Shown in pieces: positions 38,222 through 49,019 of a DNA stretch of 64,000 nt; position 1 is the stretch's first letter; every line of letters begins with the position of its first letter. Position numbers and translations under genes: made by a program. The notes under the pieces are model-generated. The model was not told the DNA's origin and did no database searches. It saw only the letters and a program-made list of their open reading frames with translations. This DNA comes from Owenia fusiformis (lineage: Eukaryota; Annelida; Polychaeta; Sabellida; Oweniidae): assembly GCA_903813345.2 (NCBI GenBank), contig CAIIXF020000001.1:55974270-56038269 (forward strand), given 5' to 3'.

Positions 38222-38661
38222 TAATGGTTGGCTCATAAGCCTGGGTTAGGGCCATTAAAATGAACTAAGAGCAAGTTTTCCTTACATTTAGAAACTCTGA
38301 AATATTTTCCGTCCAAATGAATCCACCTAAAATATCTCCAAGTTCTGGACAGAGATACTTAATCTCTCAAGCCTTTCTTGGCGTTGTCTTATCTATTAAT
38401 AATATTTTTCCTTTCCTATCAAGACAAACAATTTTCCACTTTCCACATGTAATATGCAATTATCTTATCAATATATGATTATAACTACATCAGTAAATAA
38501 GAAACAATATACTACATAGTATAATATTATGCATACTAAAAATCTATGTGTATACAGAACATTGCATGGTTTAAACACTAATATATAAAATTGAATTCAA
38601 TGTTCATTCTAAAAAAAATTTGAATGAGGAACAAGGCACTGCCACAATTATATTTAAAATG

Positions 38662-38748
38662 ACATTTTCTTACTCACAACCAATGGCATTTTCTTACTCA
38701 CAACCAATGGCATTTTCTTACAACCAATGGCATTTCCTAATTCACAAA
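38662..38748. repeat. Minisatellite, CATTTTCTTACTCACAACCAATGG unit
   Basis: About three and a half tandem units of 19-25 bp ending in ACCAATGG; the last is degenerate. Confidence 0.8.
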
Positions 38749-38993
38749 CCTTAAGGTATGTTGGCTCAGAGGTTATCAGGCCTTTTTTCAAAATTTGACA
38801 TTGCTTCTTCTAAAAAGAGCTTTATTTGCACTATTTTTATTGAATTAGAGATTATCCTTTGATCAGCTCCAACCAGTAATAGGTTGATCGAGATAAAACT
38901 ATAATGCCTTCATTAGTTCATAGGTAGTTGGCATTAAAGGCCATAATGGCTCCTTTTGGGATCATTACAAGCAAGTCATTAATATCGAAAAAC

Positions 38994-38999
38994 TTTATT
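38994..38999 (-). terminator. Candidate poly(A) signal for PTRH2
   Basis: TTTATT on the + strand reads AATAAA on the - strand, about 185 bp after the PTRH2 stop. Another lies at 38821-38826. Confidence 0.35.
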
Positions 39000-39180
39000 T
39001 GCCCTGTTCTGAGAGCAATTATTAGAGTCCAGGCTTCCACATTAGGTATCTAGTCTATACTGACAAATGATTCATACTGGCACAGTCAATTTAACAGATA
39101 AAAAGATCTTCGGGATAAACTACTGTACATCGGGATATAATCGGCATTTTCCTCCCATTCAGCTGAGAATGTATCGAAGG

Positions 39181-41890
39181 CTATAACAATTGAAGAGATC
39201 CTGTAATTTTATCTACAATGTCCAGTTTTCCAAATAAGGCTAGCACAGTGTTTGAACCAGCAGCTATCTGAAATGAAAGTTGCATTCTGATATATTACAT
39301 TGATTTACTATAACATCATGTTATAACTGAATTGTCAGGAAAACAAAGAAAATTTGTAAAAATCTGGTCAGTAGACAAATTGTTTATTTACTTAACTAAG
39401 TTTGGTGAGTCAAAACCAGAATTTATTTAACTTCATCTACCCTTGTTCTCAAATACCAAAGTACCTGTGTTTTCCCAGCATCGTGGACCTGGTAGTGGGG
39501 AATGTCTAGGGAGGCAGCTTTGGCTTGAAGTTCTTGTAAATGTTCACCATTTTCACCCTTTGTCACAATCTTGGTCTCACTGAAACAAGGAATGGTTGTT
39601 CTAACATTACAAAGTAGGCATAAACATGCAAAGTGTCACAACCTGCCATTTGTTACATACACCAACCAGTGAATGCCAAACACTGTCCACAAAAAGGTTG
39701 GAGACTTTAACAATATGTCATTACTTGTGGTGGGTGATATAAAAATGAAATGGGAAATATGTAATGTCTGGATGCACATGTAAACTGAATCATAAACTGT
39801 TAAATGTGATTAATTTGTTGAACAGAATTAAAGTGCCATACCCAAAGCTCTCCCAAGCCATCAAAGGTCCGCCATATTTATTGTGATCTTCAACGAGAAC
39901 ACGATATAATCCCAATGCACCATGGGCAACCTGTGCTGCTACCTTTCCTACCCCCATTCCGAGGGACTGGTTAACGACAAACACCATTTTATAAAAATCA
40001 GATTCATCCAAGAACTCTTCCATCTCATCCTCCGAGCTATCATCGTCCTCACCTAACTGTAACAGAATGAACATGTTAAGAGATGGCAGGCCCGTAGCCA
40101 AGGGGGGTTCGAACCCCCCCCCCCTAGCCAAAAATTCTTTCAAAATCATGCAGTTTTTTACCATTCTGAGCACTTTTTAAGTGATTTTGGCCATTTTTTT
40201 GCCCAAAATTGTCAAAAGTGAACCCCCTTGGCAAATCCTGGCTACGGGCCTGGATGGCATCAATAACACTACAGGTGTAAACACTGATTTAACATGCATG
40301 AAAACAATCATGCATTTATTTGTGAGTTAAAACTTTAACATTATTGGCTACATATGAAATCCCATAATAACTTATTACAAGTTGTACTGTAAGACATTGC
40401 AGAAAATGCAAAAGATTATGATACTGAAGTTAGTACACTGTATGTTGGCAAATGGATAAGCGCCAATAAGGGAATGCAATTCAATCACAAAATCCCATTA
40501 TAATTCACAAATACATAATAATTAATGCAGAGCTGCATACCAGAAGCGGGTTGTCAAGGTCTTTATCCTGGTTCTCAAAGATCCAAGCTGCTGCCAGGTC
40601 TGCATTATAATTTCCAGTGTGGTATAAACCCTGGAACAAAGTAAAAACAAAACTCAATTTTCAATCCCAATTCAAGGGCAATAACAACATACATACAATG
40701 CTGCAACCATTTTAGTTTACCTGACATCAAGGTCATGTGATGGATGTAAGCTCAAAAAAAGTCAAAGGTCAATACTTCAACAATCTCAACTTCCTGTTAC
40801 TCAAGCTTTTAATACAGCCTCACCTTTGTAGCGGCATTCCTGCTTATCCCCATATTTGTAAGCACTTGAAGCAGGTCAGGCTTAGGGATAAATGCTCCCA
40901 CTAAATCAGCATCAAAGCCTCCACCCCCTGATGCACTTTCACTCATTGTAGGTCCTGCAAATACAAAAAGACCACTGAGTTGGGTGTGTGAGCAGTCGAT
41001 TTTCTATCACCATTTCCAAACCATTTCGGTTGAAAGCCCATAGTTTCCAATATTGTCTAGATATATACGTATATTCCCTAAAATGTGTATATTTTACATT
41101 TTATATACTCTCATCCACTGATGTATGGCTCCTTGAAAATCTTATTCTTATCATGGGAAGCCCTCACTTCAGCAAATCCATGACTCACTTATTTATGGTC
41201 TAAACTGTAAATCAGATTGCCCAGGTACATATAGTGAGTTTAATAAAAGTGGATATTGATACAAGAATAAATGGGGCGACTTATTATCATGTCAACACTC
41301 AACAATTGTCAAAACTGAAGTTATTAGACAGTAACCACCTTGGAAATTAAAGATGACAATAGATCTATTATTTGGGTGGTAAATCTGAGGTGATATTTCA
41401 TGATTTGTCGAGGTGTTTACTTCTGAAGACTACTGATCAACTCACTAGCTTTCTACTTTGCGTGAATCCAATGTTGAATGTGGCAATGAATACAATTTTG
41501 TAATTAGATCTAATCCGACAAAATAAAGGCAATTTTCATTTTGTTTGTATTTTTACCGATTATTAGACATTCTTTGATTTAAATTCGTATTCTTGATGCA
41601 GCTTGCCTTCATAGAGAAGACACTGATATAATATTAATGTGATTTGGCACTCACCTTTCTTACAATCTTGAAAATAAAGACGAATTTCACATAAATGAAG
41701 GCATGAAAATTTTGTGCCGGATTACGCTGTATTCAGGTTTGTGTGAACTTTCACCCCTTCCATCAAAATAGTAGACCAGTCCAATTACAAGCAGAATGGC
41801 ACTGAGCAAAGATGTACCAGATATAGAGGTAAATTCTTTGGAATTTTGCTCATTCTTTCGCAGATTTTGAAGTTGAATTAGACTGTACAT
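39181..41890 (-). CDS. PTRH2: Peptidyl-tRNA hydrolase 2 with UBA-like N-terminus
   Basis: Exons in transcript order: optional 41890-41755, then 40954-40824 (ATG at 40946), 40630-40541, 40056-39842, 39579-39465, 39267-39181 (TAG). Phases agree and all introns are GT-AG. The soluble form is 209 residues: a UBA-like domain (about 22-65, with LTNMGISRNAA and HTGNYNADLAAAWIF), an acidic linker (EDDDSSEDEMEEF), then a Pth2 domain with the family signature GVGKVAAQVAHGAL and the C-terminal HDAGKTQIAAGSNTVLA. Pth2 enzymes free tRNA from stalled peptidyl-tRNA. The optional first exon adds 48 residues with a hydrophobic segment SLLSAILLVIGLVYYF, like the membrane anchor of mitochondrial vertebrate PTRH2. 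A stronger donor 100 bp further on would instead make it untranslated in the main frame. The third intron carries a MITE. Confidence 0.92.
40087..40252. mobile_element. MITE, CAGGCCCGTAGCC family, copy 3
   Basis: 166 bp with ends CAGGCCCGTAGCC and GGCTACGGGCCTG and an exact 5-bp duplication GATGG on both flanks (40082-40086, 40253-40257). It lies inside the PTRH2 intron between 40541 and 40056. The upstream exon's reading frame stays open through part of it, so intron retention would not stop at once. Confidence 0.85.
41020..41043. mobile_element. Palindromic mini-element, copy 4 (eroded)
   Basis: The right arm GTTGAAAGCCCAT is intact, the left arm is drifted (CCATTTCGG). TTTCCAA lies directly on both sides (41013-41019, 41044-41050). 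In the PTRH2 first intron. Confidence 0.5.
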
Positions 41891-41936
41891 TGTTTTTAAA
41901 AGATTGATGTATTATTTCATTCATTTTTATGTGAAG
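41655..41936 (-). other. PTRH2: PTRH2 first exon, two alternative donors
   Basis: The ATG at 41890 opens 67 codons ending at TGA 41689-41687. Donor 1 (AGGG|GTGAAAG, exon end 41755) gives phase 1, which joins in frame through GACCTACA to the ATG at 40946. Donor 2 (AAAG|GTGAGT, exon end 41655) is closer to consensus but lies after the stop, leaving the 67-codon frame as an upstream ORF. The 5' edge of the exon is not defined by the sequence. Confidence 0.55.
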
Positions 41937-42554
41937 CTTGGAACTCTGGACATGTGAAAACTTTGTGAAAAGTTTCTGCAAAGTGACCAAAGTTTTGTTT
42001 CAAAGCAAGCTGGTTCCATTAGGAGCTGTTTACAGCTAGTAATGCTGTACTTTTATAACTTAGCTTTATTTATACATGTTAGAATATGAACTTGGAAAAG
42101 ACACACATAACTACAGTCTGTAAGGCTTTAGCAGATAATTATGCCTGAAGCAAAGGCTTTCTCTTGAAAGTCTATGCCTAAAGTTGAACTAGAGGCCATG
42201 CTCCAATGCATATCCAATATACATATATGGCCATATGCTTTGAATGCTCTCCATTACATACGTATTGAGGCTCTAGTTAGATAATATGTGGGAACATCTA
42301 TTGCATATAGGGTGTGAGATAATATTTCCCAGGGGCGAACCTGTAAATTAAAAGGGAGGGAGGAGGGGACATATGTTTTTTTTTACTTACCAATTATCAA
42401 CATGTGCTGACATTTTCATTTGTATTTGAGGCCACTTTTGAAAAGTTTGAGACTCATTTTCCAAAAAGATAAAAATGGGCATATGTAATTTCAAAATTGG
42501 ATCCAGGAGCCCTAAAATGAAAAATAGGCTGCCTAATGGGGGAAGCAAATGTGG
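41937..42554. other. Intergenic region upstream of PTRH2
   Basis: It should contain the PTRH2 promoter, but no clear TATA, CCAAT or GC box was seen. It includes one degenerate relative of the palindromic mini-element (42152-42178). The LTR retrotransposon inserted about 660 bp from the first PTRH2 ATG, in the opposite orientation. Confidence 0.5.
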
Positions 42555-43520
42555 TGTGACGGATTTGGGTCTTAGGATGTATAATTTCTCAGTTATCTCT
42601 GCATTTACATAAAGGCTGAAGGTCTTCATATAATGGTCAAATTTAATTGTCATTTGTCAACCAATCATGTATCAGTATCTAGCCTTAGTTCTGGGTTTCA
42701 TAGAGGCTGGTGGTCTTTAGACAGTAGGCACACTTCCATTGTATCTTTCAACCAATCACTTAACAGTCTGGTCATCTTCAGTCACCTTGAGTTTTGGTGC
42801 AAGCAGTCTTTTACTATGGAATATTCTCAGTACCAACTGCATTCTAACATTTGCTTCAGTCACTTAACCAATCATTGGTCCATAATTTGTCATGGTCAGT
42901 TTTAGAGATGTCCTTTAGTCTTTTAGTACTCAAGTTAACCAATCAATGGCTTCAATGTCTTGGTCCCTCTGTACAAGCTGCGCTTGGGGTCTCAGGGGTA
43001 TATAAGTAAATGTTCACCATCAAGACCTCAGTCTCGCTCCTGGCTCGCTTGGGTAAAGGTCCTCAGCTCTTGTACAGTCTTTATGGATATTTGGACTAGG
43101 AATCAATTAATGAATCAATTAAGGAGTTCAGTTTATCAATTAGTCGGATATATATTTGTCACCATCTTGGATATTTACTTAAGTTGCAGGCACTTGGTTG
43201 TTTTGGGGTGAGTTATCAATGCATTATTTACAGGTACTTTGAACACATGATTTCTTTGGCATTATTGTGTGAGATAATTGCAAGCTATCAGTCCAGGTAT
43301 TGTACTTAGATTTAATTAGTATTGAGGTTACAGGAGTTGTACTTGTATGCATTTCCTATTGTTATGTAACATGTTCATGTACCTTTTTACTTATAATTAA
43401 ACAATATAGTAATGTTGATTATTGTTAACCTCAAACCGAAATGTTTTGTTTGACCTTTATTATCAAATCAGCCCCCACGAAACTGCACAACCCCCAACAC
43501 AACACCTTTGGGTCGTTACA
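42555..43520 (+). repeat. 5' LTR
   Basis: 966 bp, TG...CA. The U3 part has four CCAAT boxes (42661, 42752, 42868, 42939) and TATATAAG (42999-43006), so transcription should start near 43030; ATTAAA at 43396 may be the poly(A) signal. Open frames of 90 and 83 codons here are repeated identically in the 3' LTR and have no recognisable protein features. Confidence 0.93.
42661..43006 (+). promoter_or_regulatory. LTR promoter: four CCAAT boxes plus TATA
   Basis: AACCAATCA recurs with spacings of about 91, 116 and 71 bp; the third copy is followed at once by ATTGG in the opposite orientation. TATATAAG lies 56 bp after the last box. The same set occurs in the 3' LTR, from where it could drive transcription towards DPYD. 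Confidence 0.6.
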
Positions 43521-43525
43521 TAATT

Positions 43526-43544
43526 TGGCGCAGTCGGCAGGATT
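43526..43544 (+). other. Primer binding site, tRNA-Ser
   Basis: TGGCGCAGTCGGCAGGATT is the complement of the 3' end of a tRNA-Ser as I know it from animals (…CCTGCCGACTGCGCCA), 5 nt after the LTR. Confidence 0.75.
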
Positions 43545-43770
43545 TAAATGTAATTTATTGCATTTATTGGTTACTTCCATGTAACTACGTACTTGGGCAT
43601 TCTATTTCCATTAATTTGCTTTGATCGTTGAAACACTGGTTATTACTTTCATTGTCATCACGGCTCTAATTTTTTTGTTAGGTGTGCTATTTTAAGTGTA
43701 CATTAATCACAAGTATATGGGTTACCAACTTTGAGCGTGGTCGCTCTTAGGTATATTTTTTTAGCGTATT

Positions 43771-44335
43771 GGTTATTTTTTTGGTGTATACTTATTCCGT
43801 TTATGGAATTTCGGTTTGGACAGAAACAGCAATATATCTAGTTAGATAAAAGAGTGTACTATTTTCCCGATCTGCGGGAGTCCAAACAGAAGTGTCTGTC
43901 CAATGCACAGCACGGGTATATGTTTTTTATTTTTTTAAGTGTCCTTCATAGGAACATTGGTTATTTTTTGGTGTATACTTATTCCGTTTACGGAATTTCG
44001 GTTTGGACAGAAACAGCAATCTAGTTAGATAAAAGAGTGTACTATTTTCCCGATCTGCGGGAGTCCAAACAGAAGTGTCTGTCCAATGCACAGCACGGGT
44101 ATATGTTTTTTATTTTTTCAAGTGTCCTTCATAGGAACATTGGTTATTTTTTGGTGTATACTTATTCCGTTTACGGAATTTCGGTTTGGACAGAAACAGC
44201 AATCTAGTTAGATAAAAGAGTGTACTATTTTCCCGATCTGCGGGAGTCCAAACAGAAGTGTCTGTCCAATGCACAGCACGGGTATATATTTTTTATTTTT
44301 CAAGTGTCCTTCATAGGAACGCTGGTTATTTTTTT
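43771..44335 (+). repeat. Tandem repeat, three units of 181-188 bp
   Basis: Units begin GGTTATTTTTTGGTGTATAC at 43771, 43959 and 44142, with the start of a fourth at 44323. They are nearly identical; the first has a 4-bp ATAT insertion. Each unit contains GTTTGGAC and, about 60 nt later, GTCCAAAC, plus CCCGATCTGCGGG, so each transcript copy could fold into the same stem. Confidence 0.88.
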
Positions 44336-44786
44336 GTGGTATTTTTTTGTGTACTGGTGTTTATTTTTCTGAAATATTTGAAATGAGCACAACCTTAAAC
44401 AACCCAAAAGAGCCATTATATTCCATCTTAACCAGAAACTAGTGTTTTCAAAGCTTTACCTTGGTGCCCAGTTTTAATAATAATTCTTCTCGAAAATTTT
44501 GTTTCCAAAATTGGGAATTATTTAGAGTCTTTTTAGGCAATTGTCATATAGCACAGCACAACCAGATTTGTCCTGGCAGAGATATTAATTACTACTGTGA
44601 TTTGTATATAGTGTATGGTCAAGAGCATTTGAATTAGCTTTTAATGGGATGTGTTTGTTTTGTATCAGACAGTCAGAGGATAACAATTGCTTAAAAATAA
44701 GGCCACAAATTAAAATTGGTAAATAATAGTTATACCCAGTAGAGCCAGGAGCGACATTCCCAATTCAAGGGTAGGAATTGGACTAT

Positions 44787-45345
44787 GGTTATCAAAAATA
44801 TATTTATGCACATCAGTGTGTATATTTTGTAGTATATCCCAGCCGAGTACGCAGGTTCACGAAAACAATGTGTACAATTAAAAAGGGAAAGTGTTATCAA
44901 AATATGCAATGAAAAGAAAGGGTATCAAGATGTGTTATGCGCATTTGTGTATGTATTGAGGAGTGTATCCCAGCCAAGTATCAAAGGTTCAAGAAAACAA
45001 TGTGCCCCAGGCAATGTGTAAACTAAGAAGGTGAGAGGGTTATCAAAGATATGTCATGAAAGGGAAAGGTATCAAAAACAGGTTATGCGCATTTGTGCAT
45101 ATGTGTGTGTATTGGGGAGTATATCCCAGCCAGGTACCCCAGGTTAATGAAAACAATGTGTCCCAGGCAATGTGTAAACTAAGAAAGGGAGAGGGTTATC
45201 AAAAATATGTCATGAAAGGGAAAGGTATCAAAAATATGTTATGCACATTTGTGCATTTGTGTGTGTATTGGGAGTATATCCCAGCCGAGTATCCTAGCCC
45301 CAGGTTCATTAAAACAATGTGTACCAATGTGTAAACTCAAAAGGA
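44787..45345 (+). repeat. Tandem repeat, four imperfect units of about 105-155 bp
   Basis: Units share GGTTATCAAAAATAT, ATGCGCATTTGTG, GTATATCCCAGCC and AAAACAATGTGT. TATCCCAGCC occurs near 44835, 44966, 45123 and 45278. Lengths grow from unit to unit by small insertions. The 92-codon frame inside is a product of the repeat. Confidence 0.8.
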
Positions 45346-48300
45346 AGATTCCCATGGTTGCAGTTGTGCCTCTGCTTGGTACAGGTCATAAGTGTCTCCA
45401 GTTATATAAAGTCTATCAGTAATTGTCAATTGATAGACATTGTCCCATTCATCCCTGGGGAAAGAGAAGTTCCACAAATGTATCAAATTCACATTCTAGA
45501 GTTTATGAGCAAAGTAAAGGAAAGTGCATTGATTAGACTGAAATATGAAGTAATGGAGTGTGAATAATCAGAGTTTATAATGAATGAACCATATTCCGGT
45601 TCAAAGGATGGTTTATTTGTTGAGGAGAGTATAAGTATGAATGTGATTATAAGGATCACATTGATCTCATTGACCCATTGACCAGGTGACAAATCAAAAT
45701 CTACATAAGTGTGCTACCATAAAATTGCCCCTCCCCCTGGTGTCTGTGGGAATGGTGATTTGGTTTTTGTTTGGGTTTCCAGAAGACAATTAAACAGAAA
45801 TGTATAATGCAGATACAGCCCCCTCACTTTGGTGGTATCAGGTAACAAGGGATCTCATTAGAGTACCTGAATAAATCAAAATATGATATAATCGATATGT
45901 GTGCCCTTAATGACTTAATAAATGTGCAGAAATTAATTAAGCATGTATGGATTGAAAATCAATGGTAAAAGGATTGGTAATTGATATTCATTGAAATTTA
46001 AATTTGTCCAGGATCTCCAAGGGATTGTCAAAGGATACATGTGAATGATATAAGTACATGTGTAATTCGTAAAGATGAGAGGTGGCCACCTCCTTTTTAG
46101 TAGACAGTAATAAAACGGCGGCGGCGGCAGACATATATACAGCATATAGTTAGAATAAACAGATTAAGTAAAAGCAGTAAACAGCGGCAGAAATATATAC
46201 AGCAGATAGTCAGAATAATCAAGCAGAACAATCAGAATTAGTGTTGATTTAGTTTACCAATAAAGTTAAAGCCAGATATGTGCCAGTTGCACACTGGTGA
46301 TCTCATTCACTTTGATGAGACACAGAAATTCAAGTGTAGAAACCAATTCAGGTAGTTAGTCAGTTAGTCAGACAGTTGATTCATGTGGTAATTCACAAAC
46401 AGATAAGCATCTTTGTTAGAATGGCACATGTACTCTATCATACAATCCTATTTGATTCAATGAAGTGTGTGCACCACTGAGAAAGTTATATCAAAAGGCA
46501 ACCCTGGTAAAATATTCAAAAGAAAGGTCATTATGCAGAAATAATTTAACTTCTAAAAGTAAGCAATTAACATTGAAGACCATGGTATTCTGGTTTACCA
46601 GACCCCCTCCTCACAAAAGGGGGCGCTGTTTTAGCGATGTTGAAAGGTCAAAATGTTAGTTAGTGAAAGGTATTTTTTTTGAATATAATATTAATTGTTT
46701 TAACAGTTTCTTTATTTCTATTTGCAGTTTTTTTGCAACCTATTAATGAATCTAGTCCACATAAACTTTTAATGGGTAGGGCTAGGTTCATTGGTTGGTA
46801 ATAAAAGTTGCTTTGATAAAGTTATGGAACATAAATTATTCAAATTACTACCATTGTAGAATGAATTATGATAATTAGAGACTTATGAGTGTATAATGAA
46901 ACTAAAGACTGTTTATTGATGTAAGATATAAAGCAAAGGAGAAAAAGTTATATGTGAAGTTCAAGCAATGCAATTCAAGTGGGAAAAGAGTAAAAGTAGC
47001 AGTTCTTAATAATGTATGTTGGTATAATATGTTATATGAAGTTATGTAATGCAGACAATGTAGGGTACAGCATATTGAATTAAAATTGATTAAATGTTTT
47101 TATGAAAGTAATTGGGTACCAGAATAGTTTGCTTTGTTTTGGGATTTCGATTATGAACACAATTCTCTATTGTTTTGGTCAAGAGTTGTATCACCGCTTT
47201 TCAGTCTGATCAGCTGATGGCATGGTACTGCTTTTCTTAAATTTTCTGAAAGTCATAGTAATTTTTTTTACTAATTAAATAAAAACAGAGTATTTTTTGT
47301 CATGTGTTTGTTATAGATAGTATGCATGCATGCATAAATAATTAAGTAAAGGGCCCTCATAGAATAGTTATACTTTTATTTGGGGATAATGGCAAATTAG
47401 GCCAAGTGGTGAATAATTCTAATGTACTCCTAGGTTTTACAATAATTAATAGAGCATGTAAAATAATTAGTTTGTAGTTGATACTAATCTACTAAACCAT
47501 TAACAATTATTAACATTACTAATCCCTAAGCAGAAAACATACCTGGGCGGATGAACAATAGGACTTCATGGTTGAACGACATATTATCTTAATCTCACAA
47601 GACGAACAATTAATGATGGAGCTGTACTAAAAATGAACAATTTATGCCGGAGATGTCACTCTGTTACTTAGTGATACAATGAACGCTTGATGCTGAATAT
47701 ACATTTATGACACAATATATCAATCATTGTGTCATCATTTTGTGAAGCAGTTTATTACGTAATGAACGCAGATGACTGAAGCACAAAGAACAATCGAAAT
47801 TAAATTAACGAACTGAAATGCCTCGTGAAACATGATTCAAGAACATTTGCAGCTGATCAGATGGATTATTTTTATACCAAATGGAATTGACGTTCAACCG
47901 ACACTTATTTACAGTGTGTTGCAAAATGAACGCTGAAGTGTGATACCTTTTGGTTTTAAAACAACCTACCCAGTGACCATGTGGACCAGATTACAGAATG
48001 CGTAATTGTCATTTATATTAATGATTATGGATATGAGAGAACAGTGAGATTATGATACATCGACACGCAATATCGGAACCTATGTGATTTTGTGGCTCCA
48101 CCCACATATGATATTGGATATGTGCCTATGATTTGGATTAAAACATTGGATTACATATGAGATTACCACGATAGTATGCAACAAAGATTGGAGTTGCTGA
48201 GACCTGACATAAAATTATAATTTATGATTAGTGCTTATAATGTTGATGATGCAGTACCAGATACCAGACGTGTGACCTCCTGACCCTGAGAGACAATTTG

Positions 48301-49007
48301 CCATGTTTCATGTGTTTATACTGTGTGTGCTAGTTATTACATTGATAGTTCAGTTCAGGCTATGTTTATTTACATATGGTAATTTATTGGTCATCTTTAT
48401 ACGGATTGTTTAGTTATGGAAATTTAGATTTACTTTATGTAACAATTGCTTTGAGATGATAATTTTGAAGGCCAAATTTACTATGGAATTTACCATGATT
48501 TGTTATTGTATTTACCAACTCAATTAAAGTGTCATATTCTTCGTTAATGTTAACAAAAGGGTTTTACTTGAAACTGTTGTCATTTTTATTTCAATTTTGC
48601 AATTCATTTATTTCATTGAGAGATTATATTGGCAATTTAAGATGTTTGTGTTTTATATAATTATCAATTGCATGCTATTGTATAATTTGCATTTAAAATG
48701 CTGATGGTCTCTATTGAATTGACCGTTTATATATCAAGTTGTACTTTGATACTTTATATTTTGGCAATCTTGGATCAGTAAAATCTTGAGCATTACAGAT
48801 AGTGGTTGTCAACTAGGATTATTTACATAAAGTATATTCGTCCAAGTTAGGGGAGGTGAGATCTGTCATGATTACAAATGTTAAAATATCATTGTATTTT
48901 GATTTTGTTTTTGTATGTATATAGATGTATTTGTCAAATCCGTTACTTTAATATTATTATATTGTTTTGATGTTACTTGAAGATCGAGGACGATCTTATT
49001 TTTCATT

Positions 49008-49019
49008 GGTGGGGGGTGG
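49008..49019 (+). other. Polypurine-like tract before the 3' LTR
   Basis: GGTGGGGGGTGG abuts the 3' LTR at the place where second-strand priming normally occurs. It is interrupted by T, so not a perfect tract. Confidence 0.55.

Larger units (their letters stand above)
33651..39180. other. Convergent 3' region between TMCC and PTRH2
   Basis: No supported exon. It holds the 3' UTR of TMCC, a MITE (34142-34281), drifted AGCCTTTAAA repeats (35495-35640), a hairpin element (37091-37164), candidate poly(A) signals, a 113-bp MITE (38109-38221) and a minisatellite (38662-38748). An unexplained 110-codon open stretch lies at 37731-38063 on the - strand. The rest is AT-rich and unremarkable. Confidence 0.6.
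43546..49007 (+). other. Non-coding interior of the retrotransposon
   Basis: No coding domain recognised. It carries two tandem-repeat blocks near the 5' end (43771-44322, 44787-45345), a short CGG run (46115-46126), a TGCATGCATGCAT run near 47323, and otherwise AT-rich unique sequence with many stops. A packaging or dimer signal would be expected in the 5' part. Confidence 0.6.

Noticed and set aside
39790-40173. 127-codon frame as a single PTRH2 exon
   Set aside because: Only 40056-39842 is conserved; upstream it reads through an intronic MITE and downstream past a clear GTATGG donor.
42633-43211. Frames of 90 and 83 codons, identical at 49098-49676
   Set aside because: They lie inside the two LTRs; identity reflects LTR identity and there are no protein features. 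Parts span the CCAAT/TATA promoter.
45056-45334. 92-codon frame
   Set aside because: Produced by the tandem repeat in the retrotransposon leader.
43546-49007. Search for gag, RT or integrase in the retrotransposon interior
   Set aside because: No frame of adequate length and no YxDD, HHCC or DDE context was visible in any frame.
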